Positions 1 through 11,551 of a stretch of DNA of 64,000 bases are shown here, one piece after another; positions within the stretch are counted from its first letter, which is position 1; the number at the start of each line of letters is the position of its first letter. A model generated the notes under the pieces. That model did no database searches. It had not been told where the DNA came from and was given only the letters and a program-made list of their open reading frames with translations. Source of the stretch: Stutzerimonas stutzeri KOS6 (GTDB lineage: Bacteria > Pseudomonadota > Gammaproteobacteria > Pseudomonadales > Pseudomonadaceae). The translations under genes were made by a program, and so were the position numbers. The stretch spans positions 1,057,487 to 1,121,486 of the forward strand of contig NZ_KK020676.1 of the NCBI RefSeq assembly GCF_000307775.2. Reading direction: 5' to 3'.

Positions 1-2
1 TC

Positions 3-1172
3 GAGGACGATATCTACTACGAGCTGCTCGATCCGGCCGACATCGACATGTTCTGCCGGCCCGACCCCAATGCCGTGTTCCTCGTTCCCTGGGCCATCGA
101 GCCCACGGCCCAGGTGATCCACGACACCTACGACAAGATGGGCAACCCCATCGAACTGTCGCCGCGCAATATCCTCAAGCGCGTGCTGAAAATGTACGCC
201 GACCGCGGCTGGCAACCCATCGTCGCGCCGGAGATGGAGTTCTACCTGACCAAGCGCTGCGAGGACCCGGATCTGCCGTTCCAGCCTCCGGTCGGCCGCT
301 CCGGTCGCCAGGAGACCGGTCGCCAGTCGTTCTCCATCGATGCGGCCAACGAATTCGACCCGCTGTTCGAGGACATGTACGACTGGTGCGAGGCCCAGGG
401 CCTGGATCTGGACACCCTGATCCACGAAGAAGGCACCGCGCAGATGGAAATCAACTTCCGTCACGGCGAGGCGCTGCACCTGGCCGACCAGATCCTGGTG
501 TTCAAGCGCACCATGCGCGAGGCGGCGCTCAAGCACAACGTCGCCGCCACCTTCATGGCCAAGCCGATGACCGGCGAGCCCGGCAGTGCGATGCATCTGC
601 ACCAGAGCGTCGTCGACCTGCAGACCGGGCGCAACATCTTCTCCAACGAAGACGGCTCCATGAGCCAGCTGTTCCTGCATCACGTCGGCGGCCTGCAGAA
701 ATACATTCCCGAGCTGCTGCCGATGTTCGCCCCCAACGTCAATTCGTTCCGTCGCTTCCTGCCGGACACCTCGGCACCGGTGAACGTCGAGTGGGGCGAG
801 GAAAACCGCACCGTGGGGTTGCGCGTGCCGGACTCCGATCCGCAGAACCGCCGCGTCGAGAACCGCCTGGCAGGCGCCGACGCCAACCCGTATCTGGCCA
901 TCGCCGCCAGCCTGCTGTGCGGCTACATCGGCATGGTCGAGCAGCTGCCGCCGAGTCAGCCGGTCAAGGGCCGCGGCTACGAGCGGCGCAACCTGCGCCT
1001 GCCGCTGACCCTGGAAGCGGCGCTGGAGCGGATGGAAACCTGCCGCGAGCTGGCGAAGTACCTGAGCCCCAAGTTCATTACCGGCTATGTCGCGGTCAAG
1101 CGCGCCGAGCAGGAGAACTACCACCGCGTGATCAGCTCCTGGGAGCGGGAATTCCTGATGCTGTCGGTGTAG
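3..1172 (+). CDS. spuB: Gamma-glutamylputrescine synthetase-like glutamine synthetase, 5'-truncated by window edge
   Basis: This is the C-terminal part of a glutamine synthetase-fold enzyme. The reading frame is open from base 3, so the start lies outside the window and the first ATG at 48 is internal. Visible family blocks are EMEFYL, GTAQMEINF, the ATP/metal-site run around MAKPMTGEPGSAMHLHQS, and the arginine-rich NRRVENRLAGADANPY block. With spuCDEFGH following in the Pseudomonas order, it is best read as SpuB. That enzyme glutamylates putrescine (ATP + glutamate + polyamine) as the first cytoplasmic step of polyamine catabolism. Substrate is inferred from context, since sequence alone does not separate it from other GS-like ligases. 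Confidence 0.88.
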   Translation, partial: EDDIYYELLDPADIDMFCRPDPNAVFLVPWAIEPTAQVIHDTYDKMGNPIELSPRNILKRVLKMYADRGWQPIVAPEMEFYLTKRCEDPDLPFQPPVGRSGRQETGRQSFSIDAANEFDPLFEDMYDWCEAQGLDLDTLIHEEGTAQMEINFRHGEALHLADQILVFKRTMREAALKHNVAATFMAKPMTGEPGSAMHLHQSVVDLQTGRNIFSNEDGSMSQLFLHHVGGLQKYIPELLPMFAPNVNSFRRFLPDTSAPVNVEWGEENRTVGLRVPDSDPQNRRVENRLAGADANPYLAIAASLLCGYIGMVEQLPPSQPVKGRGYERRNLRLPLTLEAALERMETCRELAKYLSPKFITGYVAVKRAEQENYHRVISSWEREFLMLSV

Positions 1173-1254
1173 GGCTACGCCGCAGCCGGTCGTAAGGTGG
1201 ATGGCGCTTTTCTCATTCACCGAACATGCACGAACTTTTATCGAGAGGTGACTG

Positions 1255-2613
1255 ATGAGCGATTCGCAAACCCTGCATTGGCAAGCCCTGAGCCGCGACC
1301 ATCATCTGCCGCCGTTCACCGACTACAAGGCGCTGAACGCCAAGGGTACGCGCATCATCACCAGGGCTTCGGGCGTCTATCTCTGGGACAGCGAGGGGCA
1401 CAAGATCCTCGACGCCATGGCCGGGCTATGGTGCGTCAACATCGGCTATGGCCGGGAAGAGCTGGTCGAGGCGGCGGCCAGGCAGATGCGCGAACTGCCG
1501 TACTACAACCTGTTCTTCCAGACCGCGCATCCACCGGCCGTGGCCCTGGCCAAGGCCATCGCCGACATCGCGCCGGCCGGCATGAGCCATGTGTTCTTCA
1601 CCGGCTCCGGTTCCGAAGCCAACGACACCGTGCTGCGCATGGTGCGCCATTATTGGGCAACCAAGGGCAAGCCTGCGAAGAAGGTGGTCATCGGGCGCTG
1701 GAACGGCTATCACGGTTCCACCGTCGCCGGTGCCAGCCTGGGCGGCATGAAGGCCATGCACGAGCAGGGTGACGGTCCGATCCCCGGCATCGAGCACATC
1801 GACCAGCCCTACTGGTACGGCGAAGGTGGCGACATGGACCCGGAGGAGTTCGGCGTACGCATCGCCGACCAGCTGGAACAGAAGATCCTCGAGGTCGGCG
1901 AGGACAGGGTCGCGGCCTTCATCGCCGAGCCGATCCAGGGCGCCGGCGGTGTGATCATCCCGCCAGACAGCTACTGGCCGCGGGTCAAGGAAATCCTCGC
2001 GCGCTACGACATCCTCTTCATCGCCGACGAAGTGATCTGCGGCTTTGGTCGCACCGGCGAATGGTTCGGCAGTGACCATTACGGCCTCGAACCGGACCTG
2101 ATGCCGATTGCCAAGGGCCTGACGTCCGGCTACATCCCCATGGGTGGCGTGGTAGTACGCGACGAAGTGGTGCAGACGCTCAACGAGGGCGGCGAGTTCT
2201 ATCACGGCTTCACGTATTCGGGGCACCCGGTGGCCGCTGCAGTGGCGCTGGAGAACATCCGAATCCTGCGCGAGGAAGGCATTGTCGAGCGGGTCAAGAA
2301 CAAGACGGCACCCTATTTGCAGTCCCGCTGGCAGGAGCTGATCGAGCACCCGCTGGTGGGCGAGGCGCGTGGCGTCGGCCTGCTCGGCGCGCTCGAGCTG
2401 GTCAGGAACAAGAAGACCCGCGAGCGCTTCGCCGGGACGGGCGTAGGCATGCTCTGTCGTGAGCATTGCTTCCGTAACGGCCTGGTGATGCGTGCGGTTG
2501 GCGACACCATGATCATTTCGCCACCGCTGGTGATCAGCGAAGAGCAGATCGACGAGCTGATCGGCAAGGTGCGGCTGTGCCTGGATGCGACGGCCAGGGA
2601 TGTGCTGACTTGA
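1255..2613 (+). CDS. spuC: Polyamine (putrescine)-pyruvate aminotransferase
   Basis: A 452-residue class III PLP-dependent aminotransferase. The motif [13 protein letters not shown] precedes the PLP lysine in IAKGLTSGY (K287 by count). TGSGSEAND near residue 120 is the cofactor phosphate loop. A purine-rich stretch, GAGAGGTGA, lies just before the ATG. SpuC transfers an amino group from putrescine or another diamine to pyruvate, giving the aminoaldehyde and alanine. It follows spuB by 82 bases and precedes the binding-protein genes, so synthesis, transamination and uptake are co-located. Homologues with omega-amino acid or beta-alanine specificity exist, so exact substrate is inferred from the operon. 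Confidence 0.9.
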   Translation: MSDSQTLHWQALSRDHHLPPFTDYKALNAKGTRIITRASGVYLWDSEGHKILDAMAGLWCVNIGYGREELVEAAARQMRELPYYNLFFQTAHPPAVALAKAIADIAPAGMSHVFFTGSGSEANDTVLRMVRHYWATKGKPAKKVVIGRWNGYHGSTVAGASLGGMKAMHEQGDGPIPGIEHIDQPYWYGEGGDMDPEEFGVRIADQLEQKILEVGEDRVAAFIAEPIQGAGGVIIPPDSYWPRVKEILARYDILFIADEVICGFGRTGEWFGSDHYGLEPDLMPIAKGLTSGYIPMGGVVVRDEVVQTLNEGGEFYHGFTYSGHPVAAAVALENIRILREEGIVERVKNKTAPYLQSRWQELIEHPLVGEARGVGLLGALELVRNKKTRERFAGTGVGMLCREHCFRNGLVMRAVGDTMIISPPLVISEEQIDELIGKVRLCLDATARDVLT

Positions 2614-2634
2614 GCCTGCGGCCGCTGAGCTCGG

Positions 2635-2654
2635 ACGGCCATTTGCACGGCCGT
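2635..2654 (+). terminator. Stem-loop between spuC and spuD (possible attenuator)
   Basis: ACGGCC and GGCCGT form a perfect 6-bp stem with an 8-base loop. It lies 22 bases after the spuC stop and is followed by TTGCGTT rather than a clean T-run. The 212-base spuC-spuD gap is otherwise without a gene. The stem may attenuate read-through or protect an mRNA end so that the binding protein is made at a different level from the enzymes. Weak evidence. Confidence 0.35.
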
Positions 2655-2672
2655 TTGCGTTCGGCTTGTTGA

Positions 2673-3923
<1,251 letters not shown>

Positions 3924-3938
3924 TATAACCGCTCCGGT

Positions 3939-3968
3939 GCCGGGCCGCATCAAGCGTGCGTGCCCGGC
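3939..3968 (+). terminator. GC-rich stem-loop after spuD
   Basis: GCCGGGC (3939-3945) pairs with GCCCGGC (3962-3968) around a 16-base loop, shortly after the spuD stop. No T-run follows, so it is not a standard terminator. It may stabilise the spuD mRNA 3' end or reduce read-through into spuE. The 263-base spuD-spuE gap holds no gene. Confidence 0.35.
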
Positions 3969-4078
3969 CATGGCGGCCGGTCAGGCGAATGCTGTCCGGG
4001 GAGGCGGCTTGCGAGGAACAACGATGCGAACACATCACCCCGCGGCAGCGCCCTCGCCCACTCATCCATTACCTCGCA

Positions 4079-4099
4079 TTGCACCGACAGTTGCACCGA
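4079..4099 (+). repeat. Tandem TTGCACCGA repeat upstream of spuE
   Basis: Two copies of TTGCACCGA (4079-4087 and 4091-4099) are separated by CAG, giving a 12-base period, about 90 bases before the spuE start. Such a short phased direct repeat in a promoter-sized gap could be a regulator site, but no specific protein can be named. Chance occurrence is possible. Confidence 0.4.
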
Positions 4100-4108
4100 A
4101 ACTATTGA

Positions 4109-5272
<1,164 letters not shown>

Positions 5273-5278
5273 ACCGCG

Positions 5279-5294
5279 GAGCCGTCTGCGGCTC
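5279..5294 (+). terminator. Stem-loop after spuE
   Basis: GAGCCG-TCTG-CGGCTC forms a perfect 6-bp stem with a tetraloop 6 bases past the spuE stop. A second small stem (GCGTC-AGGA-GACGC, 5312-5325) follows. Neither has a T-run. They occupy most of the 122-base gap before spuF and could set the high binding-protein to low transporter ratio usual for such operons. Confidence 0.35.
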
Positions 5295-5394
5295 TGCCTG
5301 GGACGAAGGGGGCGTCAGGAGACGCGCCCGCTGCAGCGACCATTAGATTTCCGGCCCAGGCCGGGCCAACCTTTTTCATTTCGGGAGTTCGCGC

Positions 5395-6546
5395 ATGGCC
5401 GTTGCATCCAGCGCCTACAAGAAGGCCCTCAGTGGCGAAAGCCAGCACAAGCAGGTGCTGCTGAAGATCGATCGCGTCACCAAGAAGTTCGACGAAACGG
5501 TGGCGGTCGATGATGTCTCGCTGAGCATTCACCAGGGCGAGATCTTCGCTCTGCTCGGCGGCTCGGGTTCGGGCAAGTCGACCCTGCTGCGTATGCTGGC
5601 CGGCTTCGAGCGGCCTACCGAGGGCCGCATCTTCCTCGATGGCCAGGACATCACCGACATGCCGCCTTACGAGCGGCCGATCAACATGATGTTCCAGTCC
5701 TACGCGCTGTTCCCGCACATGACCGTGGAGCAGAACATCGCCTTCGGCCTCAAGCAGGACGGCCTGCCGAAGGAGGAAGTCCAGGCGCGTGTGGACGAAA
5801 TGCTGGGCCTGGTACAGATGACCCAGTACGCCAAGCGCAAGCCGCATCAACTGTCCGGTGGCCAGCGCCAGCGAGTCGCCCTGGCGCGCTCGCTGGCGAA
5901 AAGGCCCAAGCTGCTGCTGCTCGACGAACCCATGGGCGCGCTGGACAAGAAGCTGCGTTCGCAGATGCAGCTGGAGCTGGTGCAGATCATCGAGCGCGTC
6001 GGCGTGACCTGCGTGATGGTCACCCACGACCAGGAAGAGGCCATGACCATGGCTGAACGCATCGCCATCATGCACCTGGGCTGGATCGCTCAGGTCGGCA
6101 GCCCGATGGATATCTACGAGACGCCGGCGAGCCGCCTGGTCTGCGAGTTCATCGGTAACGTCAACCTGTTCGACGGCGAGTTGATCGAGGACGTAGAAGA
6201 CCACGCGGTGATCGCTTCGCCCGGCCTGGAGAATCCGATCTACGTCGGTCACGGCATCAGTACCCGGGCCCAGGACAAGCACATCACCTACGCTCTGCGT
6301 CCGGAAAAGCTGCTGATCGGAACCGAACTGCCCGAACTGGAGCGGCCTGGCTACAACTGGGCCAAGGGCGTCGTGCACGATATCGCCTACCTCGGCGGGC
6401 ACTCGGTGTACTACATCAAGCTGCCGTCCGGCGGCGTGCTGCAGGCGTTCATGGCCAACGCCGAACGTCACGTGAAGCTGCCGACCTGGGAGGAAGAGGT
6501 GTACGTCTACTGGTGGGATGACAGCGGCGTGGTGTTGCAGGCATGA
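5395..6546 (+). CDS. spuF: Polyamine ABC transporter ATPase
   Basis: A 383-residue PotA/PotG-type ATPase. Walker A is GGSGSGKST (residues 55-63). The signature LSGGQRQRVALARSLA, Walker B LLLLDEP and the H-loop VMVTHDQEEAM follow in order. The C-terminal ~140 residues form the TOBE/MOP regulatory domain of polyamine and sulfate-type ATPases. It powers polyamine import at the inner membrane with SpuG and SpuH. Its stop overlaps the spuG start by four bases (ATGA), indicating translational coupling. Confidence 0.93.
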   Translation: MAVASSAYKKALSGESQHKQVLLKIDRVTKKFDETVAVDDVSLSIHQGEIFALLGGSGSGKSTLLRMLAGFERPTEGRIFLDGQDITDMPPYERPINMMFQSYALFPHMTVEQNIAFGLKQDGLPKEEVQARVDEMLGLVQMTQYAKRKPHQLSGGQRQRVALARSLAKRPKLLLLDEPMGALDKKLRSQMQLELVQIIERVGVTCVMVTHDQEEAMTMAERIAIMHLGWIAQVGSPMDIYETPASRLVCEFIGNVNLFDGELIEDVEDHAVIASPGLENPIYVGHGISTRAQDKHITYALRPEKLLIGTELPELERPGYNWAKGVVHDIAYLGGHSVYYIKLPSGGVLQAFMANAERHVKLPTWEEEVYVYWWDDSGVVLQA

Positions 6547-7439
6547 AGCGCTCACCGCTGAATACCGGGCGCCGACTGGTCATTGGCGTGCCCTTCGTGT
6601 GGCTGATGCTGTTCTTCCTGCTGCCGTTCGCCATCGTGCTGAAGATCAGCTTTGCCGAGGCGGACGTGGCGATTCCGCCGTATACCGACATCTTCGCCTA
6701 CGCCGACCAGCAGTTGCAGGTGCTGGTCAATCTCGGCAACTACATCTTCCTCAGCGAAGACGAGCTGTATCTGGCCGCTTACCTGGGCTCGCTGAAGATC
6801 GCCTTCTTCAGCACGCTGTTGTGCCTCGTTATCGGCTATCCGATGGCCTATGCCATCGCTCGGGCGCGCAAGGACCTGCAAACGGTGCTGCTGCTGCTGA
6901 TCATGATGCCGACCTGGACCGCCATCCTGATTCGCGTCTACGCCTGGATGGGCATCCTCAGCAGCAACGGCATCCTCAACGGACTGTTGCAGGGCCTCGG
7001 TCTTATCGACGCGCCGTTGCAGATCCTCAATACCGATACGGCGGTGTACATCGGCGTGGTCTATTCCTACCTGCCGTTCATGATCCTGCCACTCTACGCC
7101 AACCTGGTGAAGCACGACCCGAGTCTGCTGGAGGCCGCCTCCGACCTCGGTGCGCGCAACCTCACCAGCTTCTGGAAGATCACCGTGCCGCTGTCGAAGA
7201 ACGGCATCATCGCCGGCTGCATGCTGGTGTTCATTCCGGTGGTGGGCGAGTTCGTCATCCCCGAACTGCTCGGCGGCCCGGAGACACTGATGATCGGCAA
7301 GGTGCTGTGGCAAGAGTTCTTCAACAACCGTGACTGGCCGGTGGCCTCGGCGCTGGCGGTGGTGATGCTGGCGATCCTGCTGGTGCCGATCATCCTGTTC
7401 AACAGGAATCAGGCGAAAGAGCTGGAGGGCAAGCTATGA
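6543..7439 (+). CDS. spuG: Polyamine ABC transporter permease, PotB/PotH type
   Basis: A 298-residue inner-membrane permease with about six hydrophobic segments. The EAA coupling loop is EAASDLGARNLTSFWKITVPLS (residues near 198-219), which docks on the SpuF ATPase. The N-terminal segment VPFVWLMLFFLLPFAIVLKI is typical for the first permease of this family. It overlaps spuF and spuH by four bases each, so the three are made as a unit. Confidence 0.92.
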   Translation: MKRSPLNTGRRLVIGVPFVWLMLFFLLPFAIVLKISFAEADVAIPPYTDIFAYADQQLQVLVNLGNYIFLSEDELYLAAYLGSLKIAFFSTLLCLVIGYPMAYAIARARKDLQTVLLLLIMMPTWTAILIRVYAWMGILSSNGILNGLLQGLGLIDAPLQILNTDTAVYIGVVYSYLPFMILPLYANLVKHDPSLLEAASDLGARNLTSFWKITVPLSKNGIIAGCMLVFIPVVGEFVIPELLGGPETLMIGKVLWQEFFNNRDWPVASALAVVMLAILLVPIILFNRNQAKELEGKL

Positions 7440-8338
7440 AGCGCTGGAGCTTTTCCAACCTGATCCTGGTGCTCGGGCTGCTGTTCATCTACCTGCCGAT
7501 GGTGATCCTGGTCATCTACTCGTTCAATGCCTCGCGGCTGGTGACGGTGTGGGGCGGCTGGTCGCTTAAGTGGTATGCCGGCCTGCTGGACAACTCCCAG
7601 CTGATGGGCGCGGTGATGCGCTCGCTGGAGGTCGCGACCTACACCGCGATTGCCGCGGTAGCGCTGGGCACCATGGCCGCCTTCGTACTCACCCGCATTC
7701 CGGTGTTCCGTGGCCGCACGCTGTTTGGTGGCCTGGTGACCGCGCCGCTGGTGATGCCCGAAGTGATCACCGGTCTGTCGCTGCTGCTGCTGTTCGTCGC
7801 CATGGCGCAACTGATCGGCTGGCCGGCCCAGCGCGGCTTGATGACCATCTGGATCGCGCACACCACCTTCTGCTCGGCCTACGTCGCGGTGGTGGTGATG
7901 GCGCGCCTGCGCGAGCTGGACCTGTCCATCGAAGAGGCCGCGATGGACCTCGGTGCGCGGCCCTGGAAGGTCTTCTTCCTGATCACCATGCCGATGATCG
8001 CCCCCTCGCTGGCGGCCGGTGGGATGCTCTCCTTTGCCTTGTCGCTGGACGATCTGGTGCTCGCCAGCTTCGTTTCCGGTCCCGGATCGACCACGTTGCC
8101 GATGGAGATCTTCTCCGCCGTGCGCCTGGGCGTGAAGCCTGAGATCAACGCGGTAGCGAGCCTGATCCTGCTCAGCGTGTCGCTGGCGACCTTCCTTGCA
8201 TGGTACATGACGCGCCGTGCCGAGAAGCGCCGCATCCGCGCGATGCAGCAGGCGATGGATGAAACCAGCGGCAATCCTACCTGGCGCCAGGTGATCGACA
8301 GCCGCAAGCTACCTGCATCGTCTTCGGCACCTGGCTGA
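7436..8338 (+). CDS. spuH: Polyamine ABC transporter permease, PotC/PotI type
   Basis: A 300-residue permease with about six membrane segments and the EAA loop EEAAMDLGARPWKVFFLITMP. The opening segment LGLLFIYLPMVILVIYSFN is the PotC/PotI hallmark. It forms the heterodimeric channel with SpuG. The C-terminal ~40 residues are hydrophilic and probably cytoplasmic. It is the last gene of the spu operon, followed by a stem-loop and a convergent gene. Confidence 0.92.
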   Translation: MKRWSFSNLILVLGLLFIYLPMVILVIYSFNASRLVTVWGGWSLKWYAGLLDNSQLMGAVMRSLEVATYTAIAAVALGTMAAFVLTRIPVFRGRTLFGGLVTAPLVMPEVITGLSLLLLFVAMAQLIGWPAQRGLMTIWIAHTTFCSAYVAVVVMARLRELDLSIEEAAMDLGARPWKVFFLITMPMIAPSLAAGGMLSFALSLDDLVLASFVSGPGSTTLPMEIFSAVRLGVKPEINAVASLILLSVSLATFLAWYMTRRAEKRRIRAMQQAMDETSGNPTWRQVIDSRKLPASSSAPG

Positions 8339-8356
8339 GCGTAACGGCAGTCCGCT

Positions 8357-8374
8357 GGCGGGCAGGAGCCCGCC
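8357..8374. terminator. Stem-loop between convergent spuH and the thioredoxin-like gene
   Basis: GGCGGGC-AGGA-GCCCGCC is a perfect 7-bp stem with a tetraloop in the 51-base gap between two convergent genes. Neither side has a T-run, so efficiency is unknown. The position suits a shared weak terminator for both directions. Confidence 0.5.
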
Positions 8375-8389
8375 CCTCGGTCGAAGGCG

Positions 8390-8959
8390 TTAGCGTTGCC
8401 AGTCGCAGAAGCAGGCCACTGCCAGCGAATGGGTGGCGCGCACCTTGCGCCCGGCGAGCAGCGCATCGAGGATCGGTTCGACGAAGCTGTTGTCCGAGCT
8501 GCACACCGCGCCTTCGCTGTAAGGCCCGATATAGACCAGCTCGCCGCTCTGGTCCCAGATTCCCACGGCAGGGCTGGCTGGCAGCTGTTCGGCGCCAGGG
8601 AGCGCATCCAGCGTTTTCAGCGCTGCCAGCGGCTGTGGCAGGCGACCCCTGCTGCCCGCTTTGCGCACTTCGTAGAACTCGACGGGCTGCCCGTCGAAGC
8701 GCTCCAGCAGCTCTTGCAGATGCTGCTGATTGCCGACATTGCAGGGGCATCCCGGGTCCCAGAAGTGCACGAAGCGTACCGGCCCCGGACCCTGCAGCTC
8801 GGCGGGCAGGCGCAGCGTGTCGCCGGAGAACAGCTCGGCACGCTCGCCTTCGAAGGTACGCAGGTAGCGCGCCTCGAACCACCAGAACGCGGCCAGCATG
8901 GCACCAGCCCAGAGCAGGGCGATCAGCGTGGCGATCAGATACTTGCGGCGGCTAGTCAT
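8390..8959 (-). CDS. Membrane-anchored thioredoxin-like protein (DUF6436 type)
   Basis: A 189-residue protein starting MTSRRKYLIATL. This start is preferred over one 15 codons upstream because GGAAGG lies 6 bases before it and the membrane segment (about residues 7-27) then sits at the N-terminus. The remainder looks like a periplasmic thioredoxin fold: VRFVHFWDPGCPC precedes helix one, with C71-P-C73 in place of the usual CxxC. Further cysteines lie near the C-terminus (AVCSS, ACFCDW). The spacing of one residue between the first cysteines makes ordinary disulfide exchange doubtful. I recognise it as the DUF6436 family, whose function is unknown to me. Confidence 0.75.
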   Translation of the reverse strand: MTSRRKYLIATLIALLWAGAMLAAFWWFEARYLRTFEGERAELFSGDTLRLPAELQGPGPVRFVHFWDPGCPCNVGNQQHLQELLERFDGQPVEFYEVRKAGSRGRLPQPLAALKTLDALPGAEQLPASPAVGIWDQSGELVYIGPYSEGAVCSSDNSFVEPILDALLAGRKVRATHSLAVACFCDWQR

Positions 8960-9044
8960 GGCGGACCTTCCGAATCGGTGCGCAAGCTTGCCATGGAGCG
9001 GCACAGAGCTGAATATCCCGGGTCAACCCAATCGAAGAAACTCC

Positions 9045-9983
9045 ATGCCCTCGCGTATCCAGCCAGAGCGCCTGCGCAACAGCCTGCCGACCCTGTCCGA
9101 GGCAGTCGCCGCACACGCCGAAGCCCTCCATTACCAGGCCTATTACGGCCTCGACCTGCCCCATCGGCGGCATGTCCAGCGCCGCCTGGGGCGTTTTCGC
9201 GTGCATGACTACGACGTGGTCGCCCAGGCCTGGTGGCCCGAGCAACCGCGTGCCAGCCTGCTGATCCTGCATGGCTACTACGACCATATGGGGTTGTATC
9301 GGCATGTGGTCGACTGGGGACTGCAGATGGGTTTCGCCGTGCTCGCCTGCGATCTGCCAGGCCATGGGCTGTCGAGCGGCCCGCGCGCCAGCATCAACGA
9401 GTTCGATGAATACCAGGCGGTGCTCGGCGGATTGTTCGAGCAGGCGCGCCAGCTCGATCTGCCGCGCCCCTGGCATCTACTCGGCCAGAGCACCGGCGGC
9501 GCCATCGCGCTGGATCACCTGCTGCATCAGGCGGACGGCCCGGAGCTGGGGCGTACCATCCTGCTGGCGCCGCTGGTACGCCCGCGGGCCTGGCTGCGCT
9601 CGCGCATCAGTTACGAGCTGCTGCGGCGCTTCGTGCAGCAGATTCCGCGGACTTTCAGCGACAACTCCGGCGATCCGGCCTTTCTCGAGTTCATCCGGAC
9701 CCACGATCCGCTGCAGCCCGACATCCTGCCCACGGCCTGGGTCGGCGCGCTGTCGCGCTGGATTCCGCGTATCGAGGCTGCGCCGGCCAGCGCACATTCG
9801 CCATTGGTCGTCCAGGGCGAGGCGGACATGACCGTGGACTGGCGATACAACCTGCCGATTCTCGAAAGCAAGTTCGCCGCGGCGGAGATCCTGCGCCTGA
9901 CCGATGCACGTCATCATCTGGTGAACGAGCGCGAAGAGGTTCGCCGCGCCTACTTCGACTTCTTGCGCGAGCGCCTCAGGTAG
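9045..9983 (+). CDS. Alpha/beta hydrolase, monoacylglycerol-lipase type
   Basis: A 312-residue cytosolic hydrolase starting at MPSRIQPER. Upstream in-frame starts would overlap the divergent gene at 8959. The nucleophile elbow is GQSTGG (S149). The oxyanion strand is LLILHGYYDHMG, the acid lies in GEADMTVDW and the histidine in DARHHLVNE. The fold and LPGHGLSSG block resemble monoglyceride lipases and lysophospholipases (Hydrolase_4). The substrate is unknown. It ends 18 bases before the convergent DUF2059 gene. Confidence 0.8.
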   Translation: MPSRIQPERLRNSLPTLSEAVAAHAEALHYQAYYGLDLPHRRHVQRRLGRFRVHDYDVVAQAWWPEQPRASLLILHGYYDHMGLYRHVVDWGLQMGFAVLACDLPGHGLSSGPRASINEFDEYQAVLGGLFEQARQLDLPRPWHLLGQSTGGAIALDHLLHQADGPELGRTILLAPLVRPRAWLRSRISYELLRRFVQQIPRTFSDNSGDPAFLEFIRTHDPLQPDILPTAWVGALSRWIPRIEAAPASAHSPLVVQGEADMTVDWRYNLPILESKFAAAEILRLTDARHHLVNEREEVRRAYFDFLRERLR

Positions 9984-10001
9984 CATCCGCTGTGCGGTCG
10001 G

Positions 10002-10766
10002 TCAGGTACCCTGCTGCGGCTCCAGATCGGTGCCGCTCATGCCCACCGCCAGGCCGGCACGCAGGGCCTGCAGCGCCGCCTGGTAGTAGGCTTGGCCGGC
10101 TTGCGAGCGGGCGAACTGCAGGTATTCCTCGAGCTCGGCATCGGACAGCTCGCGGTAGACATAGAGCAGGGTGTTGTCGAGGTTGGCCTCGATCTGCTCC
10201 ATCATGCGCTGACGCTGGCTGCCTAGCAGGCTCTGGGCCTGGCTGCCACCGAGCAGGCCGGGGATCATCTGGCTGAGGCTGTCGGCGGCGACACCGGCCA
10301 GCGCCAGGCTGACTTCGGCGCCCGCTTCGCTGGCCGGTAGTGCCTGGGCCAGGTGACGAATCAGCAGTTGCCGATTGCTGCCGGCTTCGATCTGCGGCAG
10401 GCCATTGGCATGCCGTGCCAGCTGTTCGCGGCGGGCGGCGAGCACTTCGGCCGAGACGATCTTGCGGCCCAGCGTCGACTGGAAGAACTCCAGCGCTGGC
10501 TGCGGCTCGGGCAGGTGCGTGCGCAGCGCCTGCTGCGCGCGCTGATCGATGGCGTCGGAGGCGAAGCGGCGGTTGCTGTTGGTCACCAGGGCCTGGAACA
10601 CCGCTGGCGGCAGGGTGTCCTTGTAACGCTGCTGAGCGGCGGTCAGCGCATCGGCGAAATTGGCCCGCTGTTCGGTCCAGCCGGCGGTTTCGTAGAGCTC
10701 TTCGTAAGTATCGGCGAGGCTGGTGAGGCTGAAGGTCAGCAGTACACAGGTCAAGAGGGCGCGCAT
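10002..10766 (-). CDS. Exported DUF2059 protein
   Basis: A 254-residue protein with a signal peptide (MRALLTCVLLTFSLTSLADT, cleavage probably after SLA) and no further membrane span, so likely periplasmic. It has the helical DUF2059 pattern twice over: an internal stretch around ALEFFQSTLGRKIVSAEV and the C-terminal block LSDAELEEYLQFARSQAGQAYYQAA, the usual landmark. Function is not known for the family. It is divergent from the oxygenase gene at 10916 across a 149-base gap that should hold both promoters. Confidence 0.78.
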   Translation of the reverse strand: MRALLTCVLLTFSLTSLADTYEELYETAGWTEQRANFADALTAAQQRYKDTLPPAVFQALVTNSNRRFASDAIDQRAQQALRTHLPEPQPALEFFQSTLGRKIVSAEVLAARREQLARHANGLPQIEAGSNRQLLIRHLAQALPASEAGAEVSLALAGVAADSLSQMIPGLLGGSQAQSLLGSQRQRMMEQIEANLDNTLLYVYRELSDAELEEYLQFARSQAGQAYYQAALQALRAGLAVGMSGTDLEPQQGT

Positions 10767-10915
10767 GGAAGCTCCTGTCTGGCGGGCGGTTCATTTTCCG
10801 TGCCCCGACGCATGCTTGTCGAGGCGTGGGCTGCTGCCATTTGGCGCAGCGGGGCAGCTTGTGGCGGAGTCTCGGCGACCCTAGACTCGCTCGGTATCCC
10901 ATCGGAGTCACTTCC

Positions 10916-11524
10916 TTGCAGTTCTCTTCTATCATCGACGGCCTGGCCGAGCGCGGCTGGTCGCTGCAGAGTTCTTTCCTTCCCAGTGATGTGACCCACA
11001 AGCTGGCCGACGAGTGCCGCAGACGCGAGGCCGTGGGGGAGCTGGCGCCGGCCGGAGTCGGCCGCGGCGAGGCGCAGGCGGTGCGCGAAGGCATTCGCAG
11101 CGACCATATCCAGTGGCTGGAGCCGGGCCAGTCGGCGGTCTGTGATCAGTATCTGGAGCTGATGGATGCGCTGCGCCAGGCGCTCAACCGCGAGCTTTTC
11201 CTGGGCCTGGAGGAGTTCGAATGCCATTTCGCCTTCTACCCGCCCGGCGCCTTCTACCAGACCCATCTGGATCGCTTTCGCGATGACGACAGCCGCTCGG
11301 TCACCGCGGTGCTGTACCTGAATCCGGACTGGCAGCCTGCCCATGCCGGTGAGCTGCGCATGTACCTGTCCGACGGCTCGCAGCTGGACGTACCGCCGCT
11401 GGCCGGCAACCTGGTGGTGTTTCTCTCCGGCGATTTCCCCCATGAGGTGCTGGTCACCCAGGCCGACCGCCTGTCGCTGACCGGCTGGTTCCGGCGGCGG
11501 CCGGCGGATGTGCTGGCGCTCTGA
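10916..11524 (+). CDS. 2-oxoglutarate/Fe(II)-dependent oxygenase (prolyl-hydroxylase type)
   Basis: A 202-residue protein read from TTG at 10916, which has GGAG 8 bases upstream. The frame is open further up, but that stretch has no ribosome site and translates to unlikely sequence. The iron triad is H117-x-D119 (TQTHLDRF-like HLD) and H176 (FPHEV), and R185 is placed to bind 2-oxoglutarate. The family contains SM-20/EGL-9-like hydroxylases acting on protein or small-molecule substrates; the target cannot be told. A TTG start suggests modest expression. Confidence 0.8.
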   Translation: MQFSSIIDGLAERGWSLQSSFLPSDVTHKLADECRRREAVGELAPAGVGRGEAQAVREGIRSDHIQWLEPGQSAVCDQYLELMDALRQALNRELFLGLEEFECHFAFYPPGAFYQTHLDRFRDDDSRSVTAVLYLNPDWQPAHAGELRMYLSDGSQLDVPPLAGNLVVFLSGDFPHEVLVTQADRLSLTGWFRRRPADVLAL

Positions 11525-11551
11525 CTGCTCTTGCCGAGCTTTCGACAGGCG

